Part shown: in pieces, positions 1-8,970 of the stretch | Numbering within the stretch: position 1 is the first letter of the stretch | How the letters are laid out: each line of letters starts with the position of its first letter | NCBI GenBank assembly: GCA_025350055.1 | Contig: JANXYK010000008.1 | Coordinates: forward strand, 62,001 to 126,000 | Reading direction: 5' to 3' | Source of the DNA: Gammaproteobacteria bacterium | Lineage (GTDB): Bacteria; Pseudomonadota; Gammaproteobacteria; Steroidobacterales; Steroidobacteraceae | Length of the DNA: 64,000 nucleotides | The notes under the pieces: model-generated | What the model was told of the DNA's origin: nothing | The model's database searches: none | Seen by the model: only the letters and a program-made list of their open reading frames with translations | Position numbers and translations under genes: made by a program

Positions 1-293
1 AGGTACGAGAGGCCGCGGGCCTCATCGCGACCCGTTACCTCGACCAACACATTGGTGGCGAGGTGTTTGGTCAGCAGGGTTTTGGGGCGCGTCAGCAGGG
101 CAGCGCGGATGTTCTCGCGGCCCTGGATGACCTGGTCGGGTGTCATGGGCCGCGCAAATGAGCCTTGCTCGGCGAAGAAATCGGTGGCCCCGCTCATGTC
201 GCCCAGGTCCAGTGCGCGTGCATAGGCGTAGACCATGCGTTCGCAGGCGCGCTCGATCTCGCTACGTTCAGCATTTCCCAGTGTGTCGGTCAT
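1..293 (-). CDS. SnoaL-like (NTF2-fold) protein, 3' part cut by window edge
   Basis: The reading frame starts with ATG at 291-293 and runs off the left edge of the window without a stop, giving about 97 residues. The N-terminus (ERACERMVYAYARALDLGD, then a DFFAEQGSF segment and a GRENIRAAL segment) has the pattern of SnoaL_4/NTF2-like proteins: a long first helix carrying a YxxALD motif, followed by the strand-and-helix of a small cone-shaped barrel. Members act as small isomerases, hydratases or dioxygenase beta-like subunits, or only bind ligands; the substrate cannot be read from sequence. It lies just upstream of, and on the same strand as nothing else visible; the GMC oxidoreductase that precedes it on the minus strand ends only 25 bases away, so the two are probably co-transcribed. 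The catalytic half of the fold is outside the window. Confidence 0.6.
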   Translation of the reverse strand, partial: MTDTLGNAERSEIERACERMVYAYARALDLGDMSGATDFFAEQGSFARPMTPDQVIQGRENIRAALLTRPKTLLTKHLATNVLVEVTGRDEARGLSY

Positions 294-318
294 CGTGATG
301 CCTACTATAGCGCGTGGC

Positions 319-1947
319 TCATGCCCCGCGCGCCCTGGAATCCTCTGCCGGCATGGGCGCCCGGCCCAGTATCAGGTCACTGGCCTTCTCTGCGATCATC
401 ACCACCGCGGCGTTGGTATTGCCACCGATAATCGAAGGGAAAACGGAGGCATCGGCGACACGCAGGCCCGTGAGGCCATGCACGCGCAAGTGCGGATCCA
501 CGACTGCGGCTGCATCGCTACCCATGCGACAAGTGCTGACCGGGTGATGCACAGTGTAAGCCTCGGCGCGAATGTAGCTTTCCAGATCGGCATCGCTCAG
601 CCGCTCAGGTCCCGGTGAGGATTCTGACGCGGCGTGTTTCGCAAACGCGCTGGTCGCGAACACCTGGCGCGCCAGACGGATGCCAAAGATCAGCGTCCGC
701 AGATCCTCCGGTTCGGAAAGCAAAGCGGGGTCGATCAGCGGCGCATCAGCAGGATCGCGGCTCGCCAGCGTGAGCCGGCCTCGACTGCGCGGATACAGGC
801 CCACCGGGCTGATTGCAAAACCATGGCCGAGCGGAAACGGAAACCTGTGGCCCGGTCGACGTGCCGGCTGGAACACCAGCTGCACATCGGGCCGATCGAC
901 CTGCGGCGAGGATTTCACGAAGGCGGCCGATTCGAATACGTTGTTGGCTAGCGGTCCGCGGCGCGCGCACAGATACTCGGCCACGTTCCACAGCCCGCGC
1001 GGAAGCGAGCGCAGCGACAGTCCATAGGAAGTGGGGTCGCGCGTGTGCATGTGCACCGGGCTTGCCAGGTGGTCGTGCAGGTTGCGACCGACGCCTGGCA
1101 AGTGATGCTGCACATTGATGCCGAAGTTGCGCAGCCGCTCGCCATCGCCGATGCCGGAAAGCAGCAACAGTTGCGGTGAGTGGATCGCCCCGGCAGTGAG
1201 CACGATCTCGCGGCGCGCCTGCACACGGCAGCCGCCACCCGCGCCACGCGCCTCGACTGCCACGGCGCACCGATCCTGCACGACGATGTGCGTGACCTGC
1301 AGGCCGGTCAGTACGGTCAGATTGCTCCTGGCCATTGCCGGTCGCAGCATCGCGCTGGCCGAGGTCTCGCGATACCCCGCACGGATCGACAGCTGGCGCA
1401 GCCCCATGCCCTCGCTGTCCGCGCCGTTCAGGTCGGCGCGCTTTACATGGCCCAGACTCGCCAGCGCTTCGAAGAATGCAGCGTTGAGCGGATTGGGTCG
1501 CGTGACGCTGCGGACGTACATCGGCCCGTCGCGACCGTGGTACTCATCCGGGCCAAAATTCTCGTTGTGCTCGCTGCGCCTGAAATAGGGCAGGACTTCC
1601 CCGTAACTCCAGCCCGTGGTGCCGAGCGCAGCCCACTGGTCGTAGTCACGTGGATGTCCCCGGAAATACACCATGCCGTTGATCAATGCCGAGCCGCCGA
1701 GGCCGCGGCCGCGTGGAATTGCCATGCGGCGGTCATTCAGCTGCCGCTGCGGCACAGAATGCAGGCGCCAGTTCAGCGCCGCGGAACGCTGCGCCATCAC
1801 GATGGCGCCCGGCACCCGGGCCCAGAGACTGCGGCCGCTCCCACCCGCTTCCAGCAGGCACACGCGGCAGCCAGGGTCTTCCGACAGGCGCGCTGCGAGC
1901 GCGCAACCGGCACTGCCGCCGCCTACCACGACGTAGTCGAACTCCAT
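319..1947 (-). CDS. GMC-family FAD oxidoreductase (choline dehydrogenase-like)
   Basis: This 542-residue protein has the FAD-binding GGGSAGC motif near residue 9, a second GMC signature around GRGLGGSALINGM, and the C-terminal HPVSTCRMG and GGNTNAAVVMIAEKASD segments that hold the active-site histidine and the FAD-contacting end. Family members oxidise alcohols (choline, alkyl and aryl alcohols, glucose-type substrates) and pass electrons to quinone or oxygen. The length is typical. The start ATG (1945-1947) has a TAGGG Shine-Dalgarno about eight bases upstream. It precedes a SnoaL-like gene on the same strand, and a dehydrogenase diverges from it, which suggests a small alcohol-oxidation locus rather than osmoprotection. 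A more BetA-like paralogue sits at 39164. The exact substrate is not known. Confidence 0.85.
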   Translation of the reverse strand: MEFDYVVVGGGSAGCALAARLSEDPGCRVCLLEAGGSGRSLWARVPGAIVMAQRSAALNWRLHSVPQRQLNDRRMAIPRGRGLGGSALINGMVYFRGHPRDYDQWAALGTTGWSYGEVLPYFRRSEHNENFGPDEYHGRDGPMYVRSVTRPNPLNAAFFEALASLGHVKRADLNGADSEGMGLRQLSIRAGYRETSASAMLRPAMARSNLTVLTGLQVTHIVVQDRCAVAVEARGAGGGCRVQARREIVLTAGAIHSPQLLLLSGIGDGERLRNFGINVQHHLPGVGRNLHDHLASPVHMHTRDPTSYGLSLRSLPRGLWNVAEYLCARRGPLANNVFESAAFVKSSPQVDRPDVQLVFQPARRPGHRFPFPLGHGFAISPVGLYPRSRGRLTLASRDPADAPLIDPALLSEPEDLRTLIFGIRLARQVFATSAFAKHAASESSPGPERLSDADLESYIRAEAYTVHHPVSTCRMGSDAAAVVDPHLRVHGLTGLRVADASVFPSIIGGNTNAAVVMIAEKASDLILGRAPMPAEDSRARGA

Positions 1948-2064
1948 GCCGGCACCCTAGCACGCAAATAGTCCGTGCCTCCCGCCCGGGCCGCTGTGGG
2001 CTACCGTTTGGCGGGTTCGACGGCTAGAGTGTCGCCATGATGTGCCGTGGAAGATGCGGAAACT

Positions 2065-3204
2065 ATGGCTGACAACATAAGGAGCGGCCTGCAGCTGCGC
2101 TCCGAAATCACTTCCGGTGGTGAGCTGCGCCTTTCGCTGCTAGACCTGCCGACACCCGATCCCGGGCCGGATGAAGTCGTGGTGCGCATCGAGGCGACGC
2201 CGATCAATCCTTCCGATATCGGAGTGCTGTTCGGTGCGGCAGACATGACCACGGCGCGTGCTTCAGGAACTGCGGCCGCGCCGGCGATCACGGCCGACGT
2301 GCCACCGCAACGCATGCGTAGCATGGCGGCCCGGCTCGACCAGTCGAAGCCGGTTGGCTACGAAGGCGCGGGCGTCGTCGTGGCGGCCGGTGCCTCGGCT
2401 GCAGCGCAGGCGCTGCTGGGCCAGACTGTGGCCGCGCTCGGCGATGCAATGTATTCGCAGTATCGCTGCCTAAAGGTCGATGACTGCCTGGTGTTGCCGG
2501 CTGGCACCATGCCTGCCGAGGGCGCATCCTGTTTTGTGAACCCGCTGACGGCGCTGTGCATGGTGGAGACCATGCGCCGTGAAGGGCACACGGCGCTGGT
2601 GCACACCGCAGCTGCGTCCAACCTGGGTCAGATGCTGCAGCATGTGTGCGTGAAGAATGGCACCAAGCTGGTGAATATCGTGCGCAACGCCCAGCAGCAG
2701 GAGCTGTTGCGCAGTATCGGCGCCACCTGGGTGTGCAATTCGAGTTCGCCCGATTTCATCGAGGAGCTGACGCAGGCGCTGACCGAAACTGCAGCGACCA
2801 TTGCCTTCGATGCCGTGGGTGGTGGCAAGCTGGCGGGCCAGATACTGGCCTGCATGGAAGCGGCGCTGATCCGCAACGCCGTGGAAATTGGCCCCTACGG
2901 CACCTCTGTGCACAAGCAGGTCTATGTGTACGGATCGCTGGATACTGGCGCGATGGAAATCACGCGTACCTTCGGCCTGAGCTGGGGCGTGGGTGGGTGG
3001 CTGGTGTTCCCGTTCCTGCAGCGCATCGGCAAGGTGAAGACGCAGCAGTTCAAGCAGCGCATCGCCTCGGAACTCAAGAGCACTTTTGCCAGCCATTACA
3101 CACGCGTGGTGTCATTACGCGGCGCGCTGCAGCTTGAGGCTGTGGCCGAATACGCTCGGCGCTCCACAGGCGCCAAATACCTGATCAATCCCGGTCTGGA
3201 ATGA
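2065..3204 (+). CDS. Zinc-independent medium-chain dehydrogenase/reductase (quinone oxidoreductase-like)
   Basis: The protein (about 379 residues) has the MDR fold: an N-terminal GroES-like half (PDPGPDEVVVRIEATPINPSDIGVL, residues 25-60) and a Rossmann half with TALVHTAAASNLGQMLQ and AFDAVGGGKLAGQIL. The catalytic-zinc cysteine/histidine pattern of alcohol dehydrogenases is not present, so a quinone-oxidoreductase or enoyl-reductase type NAD(P)H reaction is more likely. I chose the ATG at 2065, which begins MADNIRSG; an in-frame GTG at 2047 would add six residues and cannot be excluded. It diverges from the GMC oxidoreductase with roughly 100 bases between them, and converges on the EF-G gene. 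Its substrate is unknown. Confidence 0.75.
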   Translation: MADNIRSGLQLRSEITSGGELRLSLLDLPTPDPGPDEVVVRIEATPINPSDIGVLFGAADMTTARASGTAAAPAITADVPPQRMRSMAARLDQSKPVGYEGAGVVVAAGASAAAQALLGQTVAALGDAMYSQYRCLKVDDCLVLPAGTMPAEGASCFVNPLTALCMVETMRREGHTALVHTAAASNLGQMLQHVCVKNGTKLVNIVRNAQQQELLRSIGATWVCNSSSPDFIEELTQALTETAATIAFDAVGGGKLAGQILACMEAALIRNAVEIGPYGTSVHKQVYVYGSLDTGAMEITRTFGLSWGVGGWLVFPFLQRIGKVKTQQFKQRIASELKSTFASHYTRVVSLRGALQLEAVAEYARRSTGAKYLINPGLE

Positions 3205-3214
3205 AATGTCGGGA

Positions 3215-3249
3215 ATAAAAACCCTGCCGGGACCTGTCTCCCGGCGGGG
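3215..3249 (-). terminator. Rho-independent terminator of the EF-G gene
   Basis: Arms 3222-3232 and 3239-3249 pair over 11 positions (one G-T wobble) around the six-base loop CCTGTC. Read on the minus strand, the stem is followed directly by a T-run (complement of 3215-3221). This is the classic layout for ending the EF-G message. On the plus strand no U-run follows, so it is at best a weak stop for the convergent dehydrogenase gene. Confidence 0.8.
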
Positions 3250-3266
3250 ATCGTCTGTACGCCTGC

Positions 3267-5423
3267 TCAGGCCGAGGCGGCTGCCTTGGCCTTGGCCACT
3301 TCGGCGATGACCTCATCGGCCACCATCTTCGGTACCGGGTCGTAGTGCGAGAACTCCATCGTGTACGAGGCACGACCACTGGTCATGCTGCGCAGTTGCC
3401 CGATGTAGCCGAACATTTCTGACAGTGGCACCAGCGCGACCACGGCGGTGTTGGTGCCGCGCTCGAGCTGTTCCTGGATCGTGCCGCGACGGCGGTTCAA
3501 GTCGCCGATCACATCGCCGAGGTTGTCGCCCGGGGTCACGGTCTCGACCCGCATCACCGGCTCGAGCAGCACACTCGAGGCCTTGCGCATGGCTTCGCGG
3601 AACGCGGCCTTGGCCGCGATCTCGAAGGTCAGCGCATTCGAGTCGACATCGTGGTAGCTGCCGTCGAACAGCACGGCGCGGAAATCCACGGTGGGATAGT
3701 GCGCCAGCACGCCATCTTCTTTCTGCATGCGTAGGCCCTTCTCGACCGCCGGAATGAATTCCCTCGGCACCGAACCGCCCTTGGTCTCATCGACGAACTC
3801 GAAGCCGGCGCCGCGCTCCAGCGGTTCGAACTTGATCCACACTTCGGCGAACTGGCCCGAACCGCCGGTCTGCTTCTTGTGCGTGTAGTGTTCTTCGATC
3901 TTCCTGGTCGGCGTTTCGCGATAGGCCACCTGCGGCTCGCCCATCGTGCCCTCGACACCGAATTCGGTGCGCATGCGATCAAGCGTCACCTCGAGGTGCA
4001 GCTCGCCCATGCCGCGCAGGATCGTCTGGCCGGTCTCGCGATCGGTCTCCAGGTGCAACGAGGGATCGGCGCGCACCATCTTGCCAAGCGCTGCGCCGAA
4101 CTTCTCCTGCTCACCCTTGGTCTTGGCCTTCACCGACACGCTGATCACGGGGTCGGGGAAGCGCATGCGCTCGAGCACCACAGGATTGCCCGCATCGCAC
4201 AGCGTGTCACCGGTTTCGGTATCGGCCAGTGACACCAGCGCGACGATGTCGCCGGCGCGCGCCTCTTCAATGGGATTGGCTTCCTTGGCGAACATCTCGA
4301 CCATGCGGCCGATCTTCTCGCGCTTGCCGCGCGTGGAGTTCTGTACCGAAGCGCCCTTGGTCAGCACGCCCGAGTACACGCGTATGAAGGTGAGTGCGCC
4401 ATAGGCGTCGTTGATCACCTTGAAGGCCAGCGCCGAGAACGGCTCGTCATCGGAGCACTTGCGCTCGCCGATGGTTTCGCCATCGGCATCCACGGTCTTG
4501 ATAGATTCGACATCGGTGGGCGCCGGCAGGTAATCGACCACGGCGTCGAGCACCTGCTGCACGCCCTTGTTCTTGTACGAGGAGCCGCACAACACCGGCG
4601 TGAAGGCCGAAGTCAGCGTGCCCTTGCGGATGGCTTCGCGCAGCACCGTCGCCGAGGGCACGGTGCCGTCGGAGATGTAGGCTTCCATGGCCGCGTCGTT
4701 CTGCTCGAGGCAGGTGTCGACCAGTTCGGTGCGGTACCTGTCGATCTCGGCCAGGAGCTTGCGATCGCTCGGTACCGTGATATGCAGCTTGTCGGCGATG
4801 TCCGGGGTGATCTCGAGCACCTGCCAGATCGAATCCTTGTCGTCCGAATCCCAGACCAGGGCCTTCATCTCGATCAGGTCGATCATGCCCTTGAAGTTGT
4901 CTTCCGAGCCGATCGGCAGCTGCACCGGCAGCGGGCGGGAGCCGAGGCGCTTCTTGATCATGTCCACGCAGCGCACGAAATTGGCACCGCTGCGGTCCAT
5001 CTTGTTGATGTAGCACATGCGCGGCACGTTGTAGTTGTCCGCCAGGCGCCAGTTGGTTTCGGACTGCGGTTCCACGCCTGCCACGCCGTCGAACACCACG
5101 ACCGCGCCGTCGAGTACGCGCAGCGAACGGTTAACCTCGATGGTGAAATCGACGTGCCCGGGGGTGTCGATCAGGTTGATCTTCTTGTCGCGCCAGAAGG
5201 CCGACACCGCGGCGCTTTGGATGGTGATGCCACGCTTCTGCTCCTGCTCGAGGTAGTCAGTGGTGGTCGAAGTCTTCAGATCCTTGGTGTCATGGATGTC
5301 AATGATCGTGTGCTTGCGTCCCGTGTAATACAGGATGCGCTCGGTGGTGGTGGTCTTGCCGGCATCGACGTGGGCGATGATGCCGATGTTGCGGATATCT
5401 GAAAGCGCGGTTGTACGAGGCAT
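3267..5423 (-). CDS. fusA: Elongation factor G, stand-alone paralogue
   Basis: A 718-residue translational GTPase, slightly longer than the usual ~700. The G domain shows G1 [12 protein letters not shown] (17-28), G3 DTPGH (86-90) and G4 NKMD (140-143); domains II to V follow, with GELHLEV and the domain IV/V segments intact. EF-G drives translocation on the ribosome and, with RRF, ribosome recycling. Two things are unusual. The gene is not next to rpsL, rpsG or tuf, so it is outside a str operon. The switch I stretch (about residues 41-64) reads [21 protein letters not shown], roughly five residues longer than the EVHDGAATMDWMEQEQ form of canonical EF-G. It is flanked by its own terminator, so it is monocistronic. 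It may be a second EF-G specialised for one step or for stress; whether the genome has another copy cannot be seen here. Confidence 0.9.
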   Translation of the reverse strand: MPRTTALSDIRNIGIIAHVDAGKTTTTERILYYTGRKHTIIDIHDTKDLKTSTTTDYLEQEQKRGITIQSAAVSAFWRDKKINLIDTPGHVDFTIEVNRSLRVLDGAVVVFDGVAGVEPQSETNWRLADNYNVPRMCYINKMDRSGANFVRCVDMIKKRLGSRPLPVQLPIGSEDNFKGMIDLIEMKALVWDSDDKDSIWQVLEITPDIADKLHITVPSDRKLLAEIDRYRTELVDTCLEQNDAAMEAYISDGTVPSATVLREAIRKGTLTSAFTPVLCGSSYKNKGVQQVLDAVVDYLPAPTDVESIKTVDADGETIGERKCSDDEPFSALAFKVINDAYGALTFIRVYSGVLTKGASVQNSTRGKREKIGRMVEMFAKEANPIEEARAGDIVALVSLADTETGDTLCDAGNPVVLERMRFPDPVISVSVKAKTKGEQEKFGAALGKMVRADPSLHLETDRETGQTILRGMGELHLEVTLDRMRTEFGVEGTMGEPQVAYRETPTRKIEEHYTHKKQTGGSGQFAEVWIKFEPLERGAGFEFVDETKGGSVPREFIPAVEKGLRMQKEDGVLAHYPTVDFRAVLFDGSYHDVDSNALTFEIAAKAAFREAMRKASSVLLEPVMRVETVTPGDNLGDVIGDLNRRRGTIQEQLERGTNTAVVALVPLSEMFGYIGQLRSMTSGRASYTMEFSHYDPVPKMVADEVIAEVAKAKAAASA

Positions 5424-5588
5424 TGCACGATTCCATGACGGTTATGGATTGAAGCCCGCAAGCGCCCGCCGGCCCGCCCGTTTCAGGGCCGGCCGGGGAC
5501 GATGCAGGAAAGCCGCCTAGGATAGCAATAAGCCGCTGATTTCTCTAGCCCTTCATTATCTTTTGTCCCTATGTTTCCCGGGGGCGCG

Positions 5589-7013
5589 CTATTTCTGGTC
5601 GGCGTAGACCTTGACCAGCCGGTATAGGAATTCCCGGCCTTCCAACAGCGATTGCACGCCCACGTATTCATTCAGGCCGTGGATATGACCCAGGTCCGGC
5701 CCAGAGAACACCGGTTCCACGCCATAGGTCGGGATGCCCACGGCATTGGTGAATTCGCCGTCGGTGGCGCCCGCCTGCAGGATGGGCAGTACCGGTACCC
5801 CCGGCCAGAACTCGGCGGCCAGCTTTTCGATGGGCGCCATCAGCGCAGGGGTGAGTGCCGGTGGCGCGGCGGTCGGGCCTCGGGTCTCGAGCAGCTGCAC
5901 TTTCACCGCCGGGTCGGCCACCAGTTCCTCGAGCTTGTCGCGCACCGAGGCAGCGCTGACACCCGGGAAGATGCGGCAGTTGATGTTGGCGCGCGCGCGC
6001 TGCGGCAACGCGTTGGTCGCATGGCCGGCATCGAGCATGGTGGCGACGCAGGTGGTGCGCAGCGTCGCGTTCCAGCTCGGGTCCTTGGCGGCGACCAGGG
6101 CGATGGCCTGGGCATCTTCAGGATCCTTGAGAAAGGCGTTCATCGCATCGGCGACGCCGGGCTCGCCCTTGGCGGCCTTGATCTTCGCCATGCCAGAGAA
6201 GTAGCCGCGATTGGCGTCGGTGAACATCACCGGGAACTCGTAGTTACTGATGCGGCTCAGGGCTGCTGCCAGGTGATAGATCGCGTTGTCCTTGATCGGC
6301 CGCGAGCTGTGGCCGCCCGGGTTGGTCACTTCGAGCCGGTAGTTCTGCGGAAACTTCTCGCCCGCTTCGACATCGAGCGACAGGCGATTGCCGCTGGCAT
6401 CGAGTTCACCGTTGGCGCCCTCGTTGAGTGCAAAGGCTGCATCGATGAGTTCGCGACGGTTCTCGGTCAGCCACTGCGCGCCGTTGAAGGCACCCGCGGT
6501 TTCCTCGCCGCAGGTGAGCGCGAGCTTGAGCGTGCGGCGTGGCTGGTATTTCTCGGCGCGGTAGCGGACCAGCGTGTCGACCCAGATCGCGGCCTCGGCC
6601 TTGTCATCGCTGGCGCCACGCGCATAGAAGTTGCCGTTCTCTTCCACCAGCGTAAAAGGATCGCGGGTCCAGTCCTCGCGCTTGGCCTCAACCACGTCGA
6701 TATGCGCCAGCAGCAGGATGGCTTTGAGCTTGGGGTCGCGCCCGGGGAAGATGGCGACCAGGCCGCCTTCGCGCGGATGTTCTGGCACGCTGAAGGGATG
6801 CAGGTCACTGTCGGCGAATCCCGCGGCCTTCAGGCGTGCCGCCATGCGCTCGGCAGCCAGCGTGCAGCTGCCGGCCGAGAGCGAGGTGTTGGTCTCAACC
6901 AGTTCCTTGTACAGCTCGCGAAAGCGCTGTTCTCCGGCCGGTGTGTCCTTGGGGGCCGCAGCGTTGGCGGTACACATGACCAAAGCGGCCGCAAGGGCGA
7001 GGCAGTACTTCAT
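5589..7013 (-). CDS. Secreted M20-family zinc metallopeptidase
   Basis: From ATG 7011-7013 the protein is 474 residues and opens with a clear Sec signal peptide (KYCLALAAALVMCTANA). An AGGAG Shine-Dalgarno lies six bases upstream, and this excludes an upstream in-frame extension of 135 residues that is Arg/Ala-rich shadow. M20 hallmarks are visible: LLLAHIDVV (first metal ligand), FYARGASDDKA (bridging Asp), CGEETAG (catalytic Glu/metal Glu) and the C-terminal FSGPDLGHIHGLNEY (last His). The family removes N-terminal residues from peptides or hydrolyses acyl-amino acids; periplasmic members usually scavenge peptides. The dimerisation domain (about residues 210-330) is present. It is transcribed towards the EF-G gene and divergently from recQ. 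Confidence 0.85.
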   Translation of the reverse strand: MKYCLALAAALVMCTANAAAPKDTPAGEQRFRELYKELVETNTSLSAGSCTLAAERMAARLKAAGFADSDLHPFSVPEHPREGGLVAIFPGRDPKLKAILLLAHIDVVEAKREDWTRDPFTLVEENGNFYARGASDDKAEAAIWVDTLVRYRAEKYQPRRTLKLALTCGEETAGAFNGAQWLTENRRELIDAAFALNEGANGELDASGNRLSLDVEAGEKFPQNYRLEVTNPGGHSSRPIKDNAIYHLAAALSRISNYEFPVMFTDANRGYFSGMAKIKAAKGEPGVADAMNAFLKDPEDAQAIALVAAKDPSWNATLRTTCVATMLDAGHATNALPQRARANINCRIFPGVSAASVRDKLEELVADPAVKVQLLETRGPTAAPPALTPALMAPIEKLAAEFWPGVPVLPILQAGATDGEFTNAVGIPTYGVEPVFSGPDLGHIHGLNEYVGVQSLLEGREFLYRLVKVYADQK

Positions 7014-7151
7014 GGCGGGCTCCTGATGGTGAACCCGCATTAGACGACCGCCCCGCAGCTTGCGCAAGGCCGGGGTGGTATCAAAAGCAGCTACCTGCAT
7101 GAGTTTTCCGCGGCTCATCGAATGGTCGCCTTGTAGTATCGTTGCGGCCAT

Positions 7152-8948
7152 ATGGACGACAGCGTATTTCGCGCACCCGATCGGGTGCTCGCCGAAGCGA
7201 GGGAACTCGATCGCCTGCCCGCTGCAGAACTGGCGTCGCGCCTGGGCGTGCTGCGCTCTTGCTATCGCAGCACGCCGGAACTGTTCAGCAACGAGGCCGT
7301 GGCACTGTTGCAGCAGGCGGCGCAGCGCGCGCGGCAGGCTGCAGGCCAGGCTGCAGGAGTGAGCGCCAGTCCGGCCCACAATGCGGAAATAGAGGCGCGT
7401 GCACTGGCCGCACTCCACGATATCTTCGGCTATCCGGCCTTCCGCGATGGGCAGCTCGCAATCATCCAGTCGGTGATGGCCGGTCGCGATTGCGTAGCGG
7501 TAATGCCCACCGGCGCAGGCAAGTCGGTTACCTACCAGATTCCGGCGCGGCTGCTGGGCGGCCTGACACTGGTGGTCTCGCCGCTGATCTCGCTGATGAA
7601 AGACCAGGTCGATGCGATGGCCGAGGTCGGCATCCGCGCCACCTTCCTGAATTCATCGCTCAGCGGCGCCGAGCGTGCGCGCCGCGCCGCGCAAGTGCGC
7701 GCCGGCGAATTCGAACTACTCTATGCGGCGCCGGAAGGCATCGATGCCTCGGTCGGGCAACTGCTCGATCAGCTCGACCTGCGGCTGATTGCCGTTGATG
7801 AAGCCCATTGCATCAGTGAATGGGGCCACGATTTTCGTCCCGCTTACCGCAATCTTGCCGGTCTCAAGCAGCGCTTCAATGGCATTCCGATCCTGGCGCT
7901 GACCGCCACAGCCACGCCGCGCGTCAAGCAGGATATCGTCACGCAGCTCGCACTGCGCGAGCCGCTGGCGGTGCGCGGCTCCTTCTATCGCGCCAATCTG
8001 CAGCTGCATGCCGTAAAGAAGGGGCAGGGCGATGGCGTCCGCGAGATGATCCTGGCGCTGGTGCGCGCGCGCCACGCCGAGCCTGGCATCGTCTACTGCC
8101 TGTCGCGCAAGGCGGCCGAGTCGACTGCGGAATTCCTGGCGCGCAAGGGCCTGCGTGCGGCGGCCTATCACGCGGGACTGAGCGCCGAGCAGCGCGCGGC
8201 GACTCAGGAACAGTTCAGTCGCGACGACTTGCAGGTGGTCTGCGCCACGATCGCTTTCGGCATGGGCATCGACAAGTCCAACGTACGCTACGTGATCCAC
8301 CGCGACATGCCGCGCTCCATCGAGGGCTACTACCAGGAGATCGGCCGCGCAGGGCGCGATGGTGCCGGCTCCGACTGCGTGCTGTTTTATTCCTGGGCCG
8401 ATGTGGTGTCGCTCGATCGGCTGCTGGAAAAGTCGGCCGTGCAGGTTGCCGAGGTCGCCGCGCAACAGCGGCGCGCCGTGCGGCGCATGTTCGACTTGGC
8501 CGATAGCAACGGCTGCCTGTGGCAGGGGCTGGCGGGCCATTTCGCGCAGCCCATTGCTCCTTGCGGTACATCCTGCGCACGCTGCAATGGGCAGGACATC
8601 ATCGCCAGCGCCAAAGCCGTCCGTATCGCCGGTGGCGCGCGTCGCTCGGCCCTTGGCACGGCTTTGGGGGCAGCAGCATCAAGTTCAGCGTCGGCCGTTG
8701 CCGCTGCTGCTTCCGTTGTATCCGGTGAATTGTTCGAACGCTTGCGCGCGCTGCGCCGCAAGCTGGCAGACGAGCGCAGCGTGCCGGCGTATATCGTGTT
8801 CAGCGACCGCAGCCTCGAGGATATGGCTACGCATCGGCCGCAATCCGCAGCGCAGTTCCTGTTGGTGCATGGTGTGGGCCAGAGAAAGCTCGCGGAGTAT
8901 GGCGCAGCCTTCCTGGCCGAATGCGCCGAGCAGAAGGATATCGACTGA
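7152..8948 (+). CDS. recQ: RecQ-type ATP-dependent DNA helicase lacking the winged helix
   Basis: This 598-residue SF2 helicase carries Walker A PTGAGKS (119-125), DEAH (216-219) followed by CISEWGHDFRPAY, TATAT (251-255), and motif VI QEIGRAGRDG (395-404). Four cysteines (455, 471, 475, 478) make the RecQ zinc site, and an HRDC domain covers about 524-594. Between the zinc site and HRDC there are only some 45 residues of Ala/Ser/Gly-rich linker, so the RQC winged-helix domain that separates duplex DNA in E. coli RecQ is absent. An N-terminal helical extension of about 80 residues precedes the helicase core. RecQ unwinds 3'-tailed DNA in recombination and fork repair. No strong Shine-Dalgarno is seen. 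It is convergent with the mechanosensitive channel gene. Confidence 0.9.
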   Translation: MDDSVFRAPDRVLAEARELDRLPAAELASRLGVLRSCYRSTPELFSNEAVALLQQAAQRARQAAGQAAGVSASPAHNAEIEARALAALHDIFGYPAFRDGQLAIIQSVMAGRDCVAVMPTGAGKSVTYQIPARLLGGLTLVVSPLISLMKDQVDAMAEVGIRATFLNSSLSGAERARRAAQVRAGEFELLYAAPEGIDASVGQLLDQLDLRLIAVDEAHCISEWGHDFRPAYRNLAGLKQRFNGIPILALTATATPRVKQDIVTQLALREPLAVRGSFYRANLQLHAVKKGQGDGVREMILALVRARHAEPGIVYCLSRKAAESTAEFLARKGLRAAAYHAGLSAEQRAATQEQFSRDDLQVVCATIAFGMGIDKSNVRYVIHRDMPRSIEGYYQEIGRAGRDGAGSDCVLFYSWADVVSLDRLLEKSAVQVAEVAAQQRRAVRRMFDLADSNGCLWQGLAGHFAQPIAPCGTSCARCNGQDIIASAKAVRIAGGARRSALGTALGAAASSSASAVAAAASVVSGELFERLRALRRKLADERSVPAYIVFSDRSLEDMATHRPQSAAQFLLVHGVGQRKLAEYGAAFLAECAEQKDID

Positions 8949-8960
8949 TCTTCCGATCAG
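8945..8960. terminator. Small stem-loop between convergent genes (weak)
   Basis: CTGATC (8945-8950) and GATCAG (8955-8960) form a six-bp hairpin with loop TTCC, overlapping the recQ stop codon in the 22-base gap before the convergent channel gene. No T-run follows on either strand, so a role as a bidirectional terminator is only a guess. Confidence 0.3.
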
Positions 8961-8970
8961 CGAGCGTCGA

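Noticed and set aside
5652-7043. Long plus-strand frame (463 codons) opposite the M20 peptidase
   Set aside because: It is an Arg/His/Gly-rich antisense frame produced by high GC; the opposite strand has a signal peptide, metal motifs and ribosome site.
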